From Pseudomonadota bacterium (lineage in GTDB: Bacteria > Desulfobacterota > Desulfobulbia > Desulfobulbales > JAGXFP01): a DNA stretch of 64,000 nt. Shown piece by piece: positions 40,420 through 49,928 of the stretch; position 1 is the first letter of the stretch; each line of letters begins with the position of its first letter. The DNA is taken from positions 81,053-145,052 of the forward strand of contig JAHJIQ010000030.1 in the NCBI GenBank assembly GCA_018823285.1. The letters run 5' to 3'. The position numbers and the translations under genes were made by a program. The notes beneath the pieces were generated by a model that did not search any database, had not been told where the DNA came from, and was given only the letters and a program-made list of their open reading frames with translations.

Positions 40420-42258
40420 ATGGTGACAAACGTGAAAAGCTCTCCTCATGAAACAATCCCGGCCATGTTCACCGAACAGGTTGCCCGATTCGGTGATCGG
40501 ACCGCGGTGCTGTATAAACCGGCGGATCAGTACCGGACGATCTCCTGGAACGAACTTGCCCGAATGGTCAGGGAGGTCGCCTGCGGTCTGGTCGGACTGG
40601 GGGTGAAGGTTGGGGACCGGGTGGCGATCATGTCCTACAACCGGCCGGAATGGCTGGTCGCCGATCTAGCCATCATGAGCGCCGGGGGGGTGACGGTCCC
40701 CATCTATCACACCAGTTCCCGGAAGGAGGCCGATTATATCCTGGACAAGGCGGGGGTCGATGTCGCCTTTGTCGCCCGTTCCGAGAAGGCGGAGATGCTC
40801 ACCACCTGTGATGCGGCAATAAAGAACATTATTTCCCTTGACCCGGTGGGGATCGGTTCGGCGGGCAGCTGTGCGCTTGATTACGATATCCTTCGTCTCA
40901 AGGGCCGGGAGATCCTCGAAAATGGCGGCAGTGAAGAACTTGCGGCAAGAAAAGCCGCCATCGGGCCCGACCAGTGCGCGACCATCATCTTCACTTCAGG
41001 GACCACCGGCAGTCCGAAGGGGGTGATGCTCTCCCACCGGAACATTCTTGCCAACGCCCAGGCCGCCCTGGAAGCGCAACCGGTTGGGCCGGACGACACC
41101 TTCCTCTCATTTCTGCCCCTGAGTCATTCTTTCGAACGGACCGCCGGGCAGTTTTTAATGCTCGTCTCCGGCGCGGTCACCGCCTACGCCCAGTCGATCC
41201 GGGTCGTTGCCGACAATATCCAGGAGGTGCGTCCGACCATCATGCTCGGGGTGCCGCGATTTTATGAAAAACTGTATGCCCGGATCATGGACGGGGTGAA
41301 CAGCGCGCCGCGCCTGCGGCAGAAGATTTTCCACTGGGCCATGGCAACGGGGCGGCAGATGCTGGAAGTTGCCGGTGGCGGGGGGGCGGGAGTTTTTCTC
41401 AGGCTGAAGCATCGGCTTGCCGAGCGGCTGGTTTTCAGTAAGTTAAAAGAGCGGTTGGGCGGCAGGCTTAAGTTTTTTGTGGCCGGTGGCGCGCCTCTGG
41501 CGCAGGAAATTGCGGAATTTTTTCTTGCCGCCGGGGTCCAGGTTCTGGAGGGCTATGGCCTTACGGAGTATTCACCGGTGATTGCGGTCAACCGGCTGGG
41601 TAAAATCAGGCCCGGCACCGTCGGCAACCCCCTGCCGGGGTGCGAGGTGAAAATCTTTGCCGATGGCGAGATCGGGGTCCGCGGCCCCTCGGTGATGCTC
41701 GGCTATTATCACGATCCTGAAGCCACCGCCGGGGTGATCATCGACGGCTGGCTGATGACCGGAGACCTGGGCGAGCTTGAAGATAATTACCTGAAGATCG
41801 TCGACCGCAAGAAGGACATTATCGTCACCTCGGGCGGCAAGAATATTTCGCCCCAGTATATCGAGAACCTGATCATCACCGACGAATATGTGAGCCAGAT
41901 CGTGCTATATGGCGATCGGAAGAACTATCTCACGGCCCTGGTGGTCCCTGATTATGAGCTCTTTGCGGCCAGGGTTCCGGTTGCCGGTCTGAACGGTCTG
42001 TCGCCGGAAAAACTGGCGGTTCATCCGGAGATGCACAGTTTTTTGATGGGGAGGATCATGAAGAAAACAGCAGGACTCGCCCCTTATGAAACGGTCCGTA
42101 AGATTCTGGTGTTGCCGGAGCCGCTGACCGAGGAGAAGGGGGAACTCACTCCGACTATGAAGATCAAGAGGAAGGCGGTGCTTCGGAAATTCCAGCCGCG
42201 GCTTGATGCCTTGTATCTTGAGGATGAAGAGCGAGCACCGCGATCGCGGTGGCCGTAA
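40420..42258 (+). CDS. long-chain acyl-CoA synthetase
   Basis: A 612-residue AMP-forming ligase. It has the P-loop-like signature TIIFTSGTTGSPKGVMLSH (near 188-206), GYGLTEYSPV, the MTGDLGELEDNYLKIVDRKK segment (motif II) and the catalytic-lysine region near the C-terminus. It activates free fatty acids to CoA thioesters and so feeds the three upstream genes. It follows fadJ by six bases. Confidence 0.94.
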   Translation: MVTNVKSSPHETIPAMFTEQVARFGDRTAVLYKPADQYRTISWNELARMVREVACGLVGLGVKVGDRVAIMSYNRPEWLVADLAIMSAGGVTVPIYHTSSRKEADYILDKAGVDVAFVARSEKAEMLTTCDAAIKNIISLDPVGIGSAGSCALDYDILRLKGREILENGGSEELAARKAAIGPDQCATIIFTSGTTGSPKGVMLSHRNILANAQAALEAQPVGPDDTFLSFLPLSHSFERTAGQFLMLVSGAVTAYAQSIRVVADNIQEVRPTIMLGVPRFYEKLYARIMDGVNSAPRLRQKIFHWAMATGRQMLEVAGGGGAGVFLRLKHRLAERLVFSKLKERLGGRLKFFVAGGAPLAQEIAEFFLAAGVQVLEGYGLTEYSPVIAVNRLGKIRPGTVGNPLPGCEVKIFADGEIGVRGPSVMLGYYHDPEATAGVIIDGWLMTGDLGELEDNYLKIVDRKKDIIVTSGGKNISPQYIENLIITDEYVSQIVLYGDRKNYLTALVVPDYELFAARVPVAGLNGLSPEKLAVHPEMHSFLMGRIMKKTAGLAPYETVRKILVLPEPLTEEKGELTPTMKIKRKAVLRKFQPRLDALYLEDEERAPRSRWP

Positions 42259-42300
42259 AAATTAAGGGTGCCACTCAATTCCGGGTGCAGATTTCTTTGC

Positions 42301-42450
42301 TCTTCGACAGGCTCAGGGTGAGCGGAGTAGCTGTGATTCCTGTCGACCCGGGTTCGCCGCCTCACCGCGATCCCGCTCAACCCGAGCCAGTCGAAGCCCG
42401 CTTATCCCGAGCCAGTCGAAGCCCGCTCATCCTGAGCTTGTCGAAGGATC
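42301..42450. repeat. array of CTTCGACAGGCTCAGG-type repeats
   Basis: At least four partial units in both orientations: CTCTTCGACAGGCTCAGGGT, GAGCCAGTCGAAGCCCGC twice, and CATCCTGAGCTTGTCGAAGG. They fill the gap between the convergent acyl-CoA ligase and HDOD genes. Confidence 0.8.
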
Positions 42451-42474
42451 ATCCCGGGTCTGCTCCGAACCTGA

Positions 42475-43323
42475 TCAGGTTTTGATCAGGGTGCTCCAGC
42501 CGCTGACCAGCGCCTCTTTCTGCTCTTTTAGCTTCAGGGCGATCGCTTTCACCTTGTCATTGTCCAGCCCCAGCACTTTCGGGATCATGATTTTCTGGGG
42601 TGTCCCCAGTCCGCCCCAGCCGATCTTCAACTGGATACTCAACGCGTCTGCGAGGCTGATGGCCGCTGCCGCCTGAGCATGTTCTCCGGCCCGGCTGGGG
42701 TTATGATGGTAGCGGATCACCTTGACCGTCATCGGGCTCAGCTGCCAGCGATGGGCAAGATGGGCGCCGATATCGCTGTGGCCGAGACCATACTTGTCTT
42801 CCGCCTCCACCAGGCTGATATTCTCCGCCTTCATCATGCTCAGCAGTTCCCGCAGCTCATCGGCAAAGTAGAGACAGAAGAGGATCCGGCCGAGATCATG
42901 GAGCATGCCCACGGTGAACATCTCATCCGGTTCGAGATCGCTGACCTCCTGGGCGATCATTTTCGCGCAGGTGGCGACCCCGATCGAATGGAGCCAGATG
43001 TCCACGGCATTGAACTCTTCAAAGCCGAGATCGTCACAGAACACACCGGTCAGGGAAAGGCCGATCACAATGTTCCGGACCTCCTCAAAACCGACGGTGA
43101 CGATGGCCCGGGAAAGACTGGAGATTTCCTGGGCGGAGCCGTAATAGGATGAGTTGGCCATTTTGAGGACCCTGGCGGTCAGGACCGGGTCTTCCTTGAT
43201 GATGTCTTCGAGCTTCGCGGCGGAAGCGGATACCGAGTCGAGACTGGACAGCACGGCCTGCATGGTGTGCGGAATGGTTGGCAGGTCTTCGATCGCATCA
43301 AGTCGTTGGGCAAGTGATGGCAT
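42475..43323 (-). CDS. HDOD-domain protein
   Basis: A 282-residue protein with an HDOD signature (LPTIPHTMQAVLSSLDS, LTARVLKMANSSYYG, VGMLHDLGRILF, GHSDIGAHLAHRW). HDOD domains are catalytically degenerate HD domains and act in signal transduction. No receiver or EAL domain is attached. AGAGGAAAAC precedes the ATG. Downstream target unknown. Confidence 0.88.
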   Translation of the reverse strand: MPSLAQRLDAIEDLPTIPHTMQAVLSSLDSVSASAAKLEDIIKEDPVLTARVLKMANSSYYGSAQEISSLSRAIVTVGFEEVRNIVIGLSLTGVFCDDLGFEEFNAVDIWLHSIGVATCAKMIAQEVSDLEPDEMFTVGMLHDLGRILFCLYFADELRELLSMMKAENISLVEAEDKYGLGHSDIGAHLAHRWQLSPMTVKVIRYHHNPSRAGEHAQAAAAISLADALSIQLKIGWGGLGTPQKIMIPKVLGLDNDKVKAIALKLKEQKEALVSGWSTLIKT

Positions 43324-43621
43324 GTTTTCCTCTTACCAGGCTTTTGGTCCGGCTGAACTGCCCTTAATCAGGGGCAGGGCCGGAAGATGATGGTTCAACT
43401 GATGTTATGTATTGAAAAGATTATATAACGGTGGGCAGGTGAAATGAAAAAAAAAAATAAGATTCATGTGAATAGGCAGTCCGGAAGGCGGCGGGGTGGG
43501 TAAAAACGAATCATATCAACCGGTTATGGATGGGTGGTTTTGAGTCTCGCTTTCCGGGTATTTCTTCCCCGGCATTCCGGCGCTGTTGTTCCACAGGGGA
43601 TTCTGCTCTCGGAGGACGTGT

Positions 43622-44101
43622 TCAACGGGGTTCTTTTGATGCATCCTGGTCAAGAATTTCGCCAAGGGCGCAGGCCGCATCCCCGATCAGCCGGATACAG
43701 ATTTTGCGTCTGCTTTCCGGGTTGCCGTAATACTCTTTTGCCGCTTCCCTGTCCTGCCAGTTCACCTGGGCGATGTCCCGGCAGTTTGTACTGGCAAACT
43801 CTTCGCAGAGGGTGTTGAACTTCTGCATGAATTTTCCGGAAAGCGACCACATTCTGGGGTCTTCCTTTCCTTCGAGGTTCCCCCGGCTGTACATGCTGGA
43901 AATAAAAGCGACCCCGCCGAGCATGATGCCGCAGGGGCCGCCGCTGCCGGCCAGGCCACCGCCGAAAGCGCCGACCGCCTTCACTGCTTCCTCACTGATT
44001 TTTCCGATCTTTTCCTGGCCGACCGCCAGCATCACCTGGCTTCAATGAAGCCGCCGGGTAAAAAGTTCAATCGCCTTCTGCTGCATTTCCTCTGGAGTCA
44101 T
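43622..44101 (-). CDS. C_GCAxxG_C_C-family redox protein with Sec at residue 20
   Basis: From ATG 44101 the frame reads MTPEEMQQKAIELFTRRLH, then TGA (44042-44044), then SQVMLAVGQEKIGKIS and the rest of a C_GCAxxG_C_C protein (159 residues in all). Family members have Cys at exactly this position (xCSQAVL), so TGA most likely encodes selenocysteine. A CTGGC-GGTCG-GCCAG hairpin follows with its GG loop 18-19 nt after the UGA. Remaining motifs are GGPCGIMLGG, CEEFASTNC and KICIRLIGDAACALGEIL. Probably a small cytoplasmic redox or metal-binding protein; no enzymatic function is established. Conventional calling would start at 44035 and lose residues 1-22. Confidence 0.85.
44015..44029 (-). promoter_or_regulatory. 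SECIS-like hairpin inside the C_GCAxxG_C_C gene
   Basis: On the minus strand CTGGC and GCCAG pair around the loop GGTCG. The GG is 18-19 nt after the UGA. The loop GGTC matches the well-known GGUC apical loop of the E. coli formate dehydrogenase SECIS. The stem is short (5 bp). Confidence 0.65.
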
Positions 44102-44278
44102 CCTGCACCTTCCGGTTGCGCTGTTGGATATCATGAAACCACCCGGCTGTTTTCAAGGCTTCGGGTGGAACCATCCTTGATTTTGCGCAGTGTAATAGTT
44201 TCAGAAAACTTCACAAGACAAAATGGAATTTCAGCGGCCTCAATCCGGGGATTTCGATCGATTCCCGATACCCTGCCG

Positions 44279-44326
44279 TGAGCGTTCGAGAGCGGCACCG
44301 ATGCAGATAGCGAGCCGGCGAGATCC
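44279..44326 (+). repeat. GTGAGCGTTCGAGAGCGGCAC repeat (family E), copy 2
   Basis: Second copy of the element at 9717-9765, in the nifA 3' flank. CCGTGA at 44277 and TCACGG at about 44355 may be the ends of a larger dyad. Confidence 0.75.
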
Positions 44327-44372
44327 CCTGAGCTGATGAATCGCGCGGAGCCGTCACGGATTCAGGGATACC

Positions 44373-45971
44373 TTAACCGTAGGTAGGGGGTTCAAGATCA
44401 TATTTCTTGATCCGGTAACCGATCTGGCGTTGGGTGATCCCGAGCTCTCTGGCGGCTCGTGCCCTCACCCAGCCATGCCTTTTGAGGGCCGCCTCAACTT
44501 CCTGTTTTTCGAGGTCTTCAAGGCGGGGTGGTCTGTTCTCCTGCGGGGCGGGCGCCGGCCCGACCGGTTCAGTCGGGAGATTCGGCGGCAGGCTTTTTTC
44601 ACTGAACGTCTCCTCCAGCATATAGGAGGGAAGGGCGTCGGGAGCGACCGGTTTGTTGTCGGCCATGATCACCAGTCTTTCCACCAGATTCTGCAGTTCC
44701 CGGACATTTCCCGGCCAGGGGTAGCGGACCAGAACATCGATGGTCTGTTTGCTGAATTTGACCTTGCGGTCGTTGATCCTGTTACTCTCCTCGATAAAAT
44801 GATCAAGCAGCAGCAGGATGTCTTCGCGTCTTTCCCGTAAAGCAGGGAGGACGATCGGCACCACGTTCAACCGGTAGAAGAGGTCTTCGCGAAAGGTTTT
44901 CCGGGCGACTTCCTGTTCCAGGCTCCGGTTGGTGGCGGCGATGATTCTGACGTCGACATTGATGGTCCTGGTGCCGCCCAGGCGTTCAAACTGTTTTTCC
45001 TGCAGGACCCGCAACAGTTTGGCCTGCAGGGGCAGCGGCAGTTCGCCGATCTCATCGAGGAACAGGGTGCCGCCGTCGGCCAACTCGAACCTGCCGATCT
45101 TGATGGTGGCGGCCCCGGTGAAGGCCCCCTTTTCATGACCGAGAAGCTCGCTTTCCAGCAGGTTGTCGGGCAGCGCCGCGCAGTTCACCTTGATAAATGG
45201 CTTCTCCTTGCGAGGGCTCGCCTGGTGGATCGCCCGGGCCACCAGTTCCTTGCCGGTGCCGGATTCGCCGAGGAGCAGGGTGGTGGCGCGGCTCGGCGCC
45301 ACCTTCTCGATATAGCGGAAGACCTCCTGCATGATCTTGCTCTGGCCGATGATGTTGTGGTGGCTGAACCGGGTTCTGAGTTCTTCCTTGAGGTAGGTGT
45401 TTTCCTCAACCAGCAGCTTTTGCCTGGTGGCGATCGCCTCGTGCAGGTTCAGGAATTGACCGATCAGCATGGCGACCACGGTCAGAAACCGGATATCCTC
45501 CTCAAAGCTCACCTCGGAGCCGAATAACCGGTCGACGGTCAGGACCCCGACCGGTTTTTCCAGGAGAATGACCGGGACTCCGAGGAAGGAGACTTCGCCC
45601 TTCGGCAGCAGCGACCGCGACTCGGTCCGGTTCAGAAATAACGGCTCCTTGTTGACATCCGGTACGGCAAAGGGGTACCCGGTCCTGAATACGGTGCCGA
45701 TGATCCCCTCGTCCGGTCGATACACGCCGCGACGGGCCTCTTCTTCGGTCAGGCCGTATGAGGCCCGGATGCTTAATCGAGAAAGGTCGCTGTCGGGCAG
45801 GACCAGGGTGGCCCGTTCCATTTTCAGGGTGTCGTGGAGAATTCTCAGGATCTCGGACAGAGCCTTGTCAAGGTTCAGGGCCGAGCCGATCAGCTGGGCA
45901 ATTTCATAGAGGGCCTGGACTTCCAGATGTTCAGTCCCTCTGTCCTGCAACTCCGCTTCAAGCAATGCCAT
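44373..45971 (-). CDS. nifA: nitrogen fixation activator NifA
   Basis: A 532-residue sigma-54 activator. An N-terminal GAF domain (16-180) precedes the AAA+ domain with Walker A GESGTGKE, the sigma-54-contacting loop GAFTGA and Walker [14 protein letters not shown]-terminal Fis-type helix-turn-helix ([20 protein letters not shown]) would bind TGT-N10-ACA sites. No receiver domain, so it is regulated through GAF or partner proteins such as NifL or PII. No Cys-rich interdomain linker is evident. Strong ribosome-binding site GGAGGAAGGAG. Divergent from nifH. Confidence 0.94.
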   Translation of the reverse strand: MALLEAELQDRGTEHLEVQALYEIAQLIGSALNLDKALSEILRILHDTLKMERATLVLPDSDLSRLSIRASYGLTEEEARRGVYRPDEGIIGTVFRTGYPFAVPDVNKEPLFLNRTESRSLLPKGEVSFLGVPVILLEKPVGVLTVDRLFGSEVSFEEDIRFLTVVAMLIGQFLNLHEAIATRQKLLVEENTYLKEELRTRFSHHNIIGQSKIMQEVFRYIEKVAPSRATTLLLGESGTGKELVARAIHQASPRKEKPFIKVNCAALPDNLLESELLGHEKGAFTGAATIKIGRFELADGGTLFLDEIGELPLPLQAKLLRVLQEKQFERLGGTRTINVDVRIIAATNRSLEQEVARKTFREDLFYRLNVVPIVLPALRERREDILLLLDHFIEESNRINDRKVKFSKQTIDVLVRYPWPGNVRELQNLVERLVIMADNKPVAPDALPSYMLEETFSEKSLPPNLPTEPVGPAPAPQENRPPRLEDLEKQEVEAALKRHGWVRARAARELGITQRQIGYRIKKYDLEPPTYG

Positions 45972-46291
45972 CTTTTTTTGCTCCTTCCTCCAGGGTTATT
46001 CCCATCTCATGTTCTTCGCAATAAACGTTCCAACATCTCTTCGCAACACGTAAAAAATCGCAACAATCTGTAATCATTGAGAATAGTTTGCCATGAGAGG
46101 GTGGGTTCCGGTTGCAAATGTTACAAAAAAACCGGGCGGTAGTTACATATTTGTAAATGTTGTATTGCGATAAACTCAATATTGTGAATGTTTTGCAACA
46201 GGACCTCAGTGTAACGACCTGTTCCTTTTTGTAAGCTTCCAAACACTTTCATTTTTCTGAAAATTTCATTTCGGCCAGGCCGAGCCCCGTG

Positions 46292-46307
46292 TGTTTTGCA
46301 AAAAACA
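46292..46307. promoter_or_regulatory. NifA upstream activator site
   Basis: TGT, ten bases, ACA (TGTTTTGCAAAAAACA), matching the NifA UAS consensus exactly. It lies about 48 bp before the -24 element, closer than the usual 80-150 bp. Confidence 0.65.
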
Positions 46308-46327
46308 CAATAATAACAGATGGTTGA

Positions 46328-47263
<936 letters not shown>

Positions 47264-47428
47264 CAGATGAAGTCAGAAGCACATCTGCCTCGAGCTGCGG
47301 CGTCATCGGCTGATTCGCATAGCGCTGCTATAGCGAATCAACCTCTTCCTTGCATCTCAAGGCACCTGCACTCCTGATTTATCTGTCAGGGGATGCTTTT
47401 GGGAAAAATTTACGGAGGAACAACTACG
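47264..47428. repeat. family F repeat between nifH and nifI1
   Basis: About 47280-47365: GCTGCGGCGTCATCGGCTGA, GATTCGCATAG/CTATAGCGAATC stem, and CTTCCTTGCATCTCAAGG, the same landmarks as 15254-15345. The hairpin sits just after nifH and may stabilise or attenuate the transcript, as nifH is needed in excess. Confidence 0.65.
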
Positions 47429-47785
47429 ATGTTAATCATGATCAGATCAATAGTCAGGCCTGAGAAGGCGGATGCCGTGTTGGCGGCGTTGATGGATGCG
47501 GGTTTTCCCGCGGTAACCAAATATTCGGTGGCCGGGCGCGGCAAGCAGCGCGGGATCAAGATCGGCGAGGTCACTTACGATGAGCTGCCCAAGGTCATGT
47601 TGATGAGTGTGGTCAACGCGGCGGACAAGGATTTCGTGATCCAGACCATTATGGATACCGCCCGTTCCAAGGGGAAAGGCGCCTTCGGTGACGGCAAGAT
47701 TTTCGTTACCGAGGTCGAGGAATCCTACACCATCAGCTCCGGGGTCAAGGAGACTGCGGCCGCCGCCGAGGAGGTCCCGGCATGA
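47429..47785 (+). CDS. nifI1: PII-like nitrogenase regulator NifI1
   Basis: A 118-residue PII-family protein (MLIMIRSIVRPEKADAVLAALMDAGF, KGAFGDGKIFV, T-loop YSVAGRGKQRGIKIGEV). Located between nifH and nifD with nifI2, it is part of the switch-off system that binds and inactivates NifDK when ammonium appears. The start is ATG 47429 with GGAGG upstream. Stop overlaps the nifI2 start (ATGA). Confidence 0.94.
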   Translation: MLIMIRSIVRPEKADAVLAALMDAGFPAVTKYSVAGRGKQRGIKIGEVTYDELPKVMLMSVVNAADKDFVIQTIMDTARSKGKGAFGDGKIFVTEVEESYTISSGVKETAAAAEEVPA

Positions 47786-48156
47786 AAGAGGTGATCGCCG
47801 TGGTGCGAATCAATATGATGAACCAGACCAAGCAGGCCCTCACCGACTGCGGGGTCGATGCCTTCTTCGCCCACGAGGCCCACGGCCGGGGCAAGGGTTT
47901 TGTCAATCCGCAGATCCTGGAAGGCGTGGAACAGGGCTATGAAGAGGCCGCCTCCCTGCTCGGCGAGAAGGGCAAACTCTATGCCAAGCGCATGATCACC
48001 GCGGTGGTCGAAGACAAAATGGTGAAATGCGTGGTGGAAACCATCATCAATACGAATCAGACCGGCATGCCGGGGGACGGCAAGGTTTTTGTCCTTCCCT
48101 TGAGTGATGCGGTCCGGGTCAGAACGGGAGAGCGGGGCGTCAAGTCCATCTCATAA
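47782..48156 (+). CDS. nifI2: PII-like nitrogenase regulator NifI2
   Basis: A 124-residue PII-family protein (MKEVIAVVRINMMNQTKQAL, the FFAHEAHGRGKGFVNPQ T-loop of the NifI2 type, GMPGDGKVFVLPLSDAVRVRTG). It is coupled to nifI1 by a four-base overlap and forms a heteromer with it. It is post-translational and responds to 2-oxoglutarate in characterised archaeal systems. Confidence 0.94.
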   Translation: MKEVIAVVRINMMNQTKQALTDCGVDAFFAHEAHGRGKGFVNPQILEGVEQGYEEAASLLGEKGKLYAKRMITAVVEDKMVKCVVETIINTNQTGMPGDGKVFVLPLSDAVRVRTGERGVKSIS

Positions 48157-48166
48157 GGAGAAGAGT

Positions 48167-49807
48167 ATGACAACAGCAACCAAGAAAAAAATGGTGCAGT
48201 GGGCGCCCGCCGATCTCAAGGCGGAACTGATCGCCAAGTATCCGCCCAAGGTGGCCCGCAAACGCGCCAAGCAGATCATGATCAACGAGGCGCTGCAGAA
48301 CGACACCCCGACGCTTACCGCCAACGTCCGGACCATTCCCGGGATCATCACCATGCGCGGCTGCACCTATGCCGGGTGCAAGGGCGTAATCATGGGGCCG
48401 ACCCGAGATATCGTGAACCTGGTGCACGGCCCGATCGGCTGCAGCTTCTATGCCTGGCTGACCCGGAGGAACCAGACCGACGCCGGCCCGGACGGTGAGA
48501 ACTACATGACCTACTGTTTCTCCACCGACATGCAGGAGCAGGACATCATCTTCGGCGGCGAGAAGAAGCTGGCCGCCGCGATCCAGGAGGCGTACGACCT
48601 TTTTCATCCGAAATCGATCGCCGTTTTTGCCACCTGTCCGGTGGGGCTGATCGGGGACGATATCCACACCGTCGCCGCCAATATGAAGAAAAAACTCGGC
48701 GACTGCAATGTCTACGCCTTTTCCTGTGAAGGGTACAAGGGTGTTTCCCAGTCGGCGGGGCACCATATCGCGAATAACCAGGTTTTCCGGCATCTGGTCG
48801 GAGAGAACGACGTGCCGAAGGAAGGCAAGTACAAGATCAACCTGCTCGGCGAATACAACATCGGCGGCGACGGCTTCGAGATCGACCGGATCTTCAAAAA
48901 ATGCGGGATCACCTGCATCTCGACCTTCTCCGGCAACTCGACCTACGACCAGTTCACCTCGTCCCATCAGGCCGATCTCAATGCGGTCATGTGCCACCGT
49001 TCGATCAACTACGTGGCCGACATGATGGAGACCAAGTACGGGATTCCCTGGATCAAGGTGAACTTTATCGGCGCGAAAGCAACCGCGAAAAGTTTACGCA
49101 AGATCGCCGAGTACTTCGGCGATAAAAAACTGATCGAGACGGTGGAGAAGGTGATCGCCGAAGAGATGCCGGAAGTGGAAGCGGCCTTGAAGGAGATCAG
49201 GCCCCGGACAGAGGGCAAGACCGCGATGATGTTCGTCGGCGGCTCCCGGGCCCATCATTACAAGGAGCTCTTCGACGAGCTCGGCATGAAGACCATCTCG
49301 GCCGGTTACGAGTTCGGCCATCAGGATGACTATGAAGGCCGCCAGGTGCTCCCCAACATCAAGATCGATGCCGACAGCCGGAACATCGAGGAGATCGAGG
49401 TTACGGCCGACCCGACCCGCTTCAGGCCGCGCAAGAGCGACAAGCAGCTGAAGGTCCTGGAAAAAGCGGGCTACCGGTTCAAAGAGTACGACGGCCTGGC
49501 TGTCGACATGGAAAAAGACACCCTGATCATCGACGATCTCAACCAGTACGAGGCGGAAAAACTGGTGGAACTCCTGCAGCCGGATATCTTCTGTGCCGGG
49601 ATCAAGGAGAAGTATTCGATCCAGAAACTGGGGGTGCCGATGAAGCAGCTCCACTCGTACGACTCGGGCGGCCCCTATGCCGGCTTTGTCGGCGCGGTCA
49701 ATTTCTATCACGAGATCGACCGGCTGGTGAATTCAAAAGTCTGGGGCTATATGAAGGCCCCCTGGCAGAAGAACCCGCAGCTGTCGGCGTCCTACAACTG
49801 GGAGTAG
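48167..49807 (+). CDS. nifD: nitrogenase molybdenum-iron protein alpha chain
   Basis: A 546-residue subunit, about 50 residues longer than the Azotobacter type, as in the anaerobe group-II NifD. P-cluster cysteines are in RGCTYAGCKG, HGPIGCSFYAW and FATCPVGLIGDD. The FeMo-co cysteine is in CGITCISTFSG and the FeMo-co histidine in GYEFGHQDDY. ATG 48167 follows AAGGAG. Sequence features such as SCEGYKGVSQSAGHH point to a molybdenum nitrogenase and not AnfD/VnfD. Confidence 0.95.
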   Translation: MTTATKKKMVQWAPADLKAELIAKYPPKVARKRAKQIMINEALQNDTPTLTANVRTIPGIITMRGCTYAGCKGVIMGPTRDIVNLVHGPIGCSFYAWLTRRNQTDAGPDGENYMTYCFSTDMQEQDIIFGGEKKLAAAIQEAYDLFHPKSIAVFATCPVGLIGDDIHTVAANMKKKLGDCNVYAFSCEGYKGVSQSAGHHIANNQVFRHLVGENDVPKEGKYKINLLGEYNIGGDGFEIDRIFKKCGITCISTFSGNSTYDQFTSSHQADLNAVMCHRSINYVADMMETKYGIPWIKVNFIGAKATAKSLRKIAEYFGDKKLIETVEKVIAEEMPEVEAALKEIRPRTEGKTAMMFVGGSRAHHYKELFDELGMKTISAGYEFGHQDDYEGRQVLPNIKIDADSRNIEEIEVTADPTRFRPRKSDKQLKVLEKAGYRFKEYDGLAVDMEKDTLIIDDLNQYEAEKLVELLQPDIFCAGIKEKYSIQKLGVPMKQLHSYDSGGPYAGFVGAVNFYHEIDRLVNSKVWGYMKAPWQKNPQLSASYNWE

Positions 49808-49814
49808 CCGCCTT

Positions 49815-49915
49815 CGGCGTAATTAAAAATTAAAAATGCAGAATGAAGAACGAAAAGCATCCCATTGATACCAATTTTGCATTTTGCATTCTACATTCTG
49901 CATTCATCAAACATT
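49815..49915. repeat. AT-rich ATTTTGCATTCT repeat between nifD and nifK
   Basis: AATTAAAAATTAAAAATGCAG and AATTTTGCATTTTGCATTCT are members of the same dispersed AT-rich family as the heptamer array at 15422. They interrupt the nifD-nifK gap, 121 bases in all. Confidence 0.7.
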
Positions 49916-49928
49916 TGAGGATACGAAA

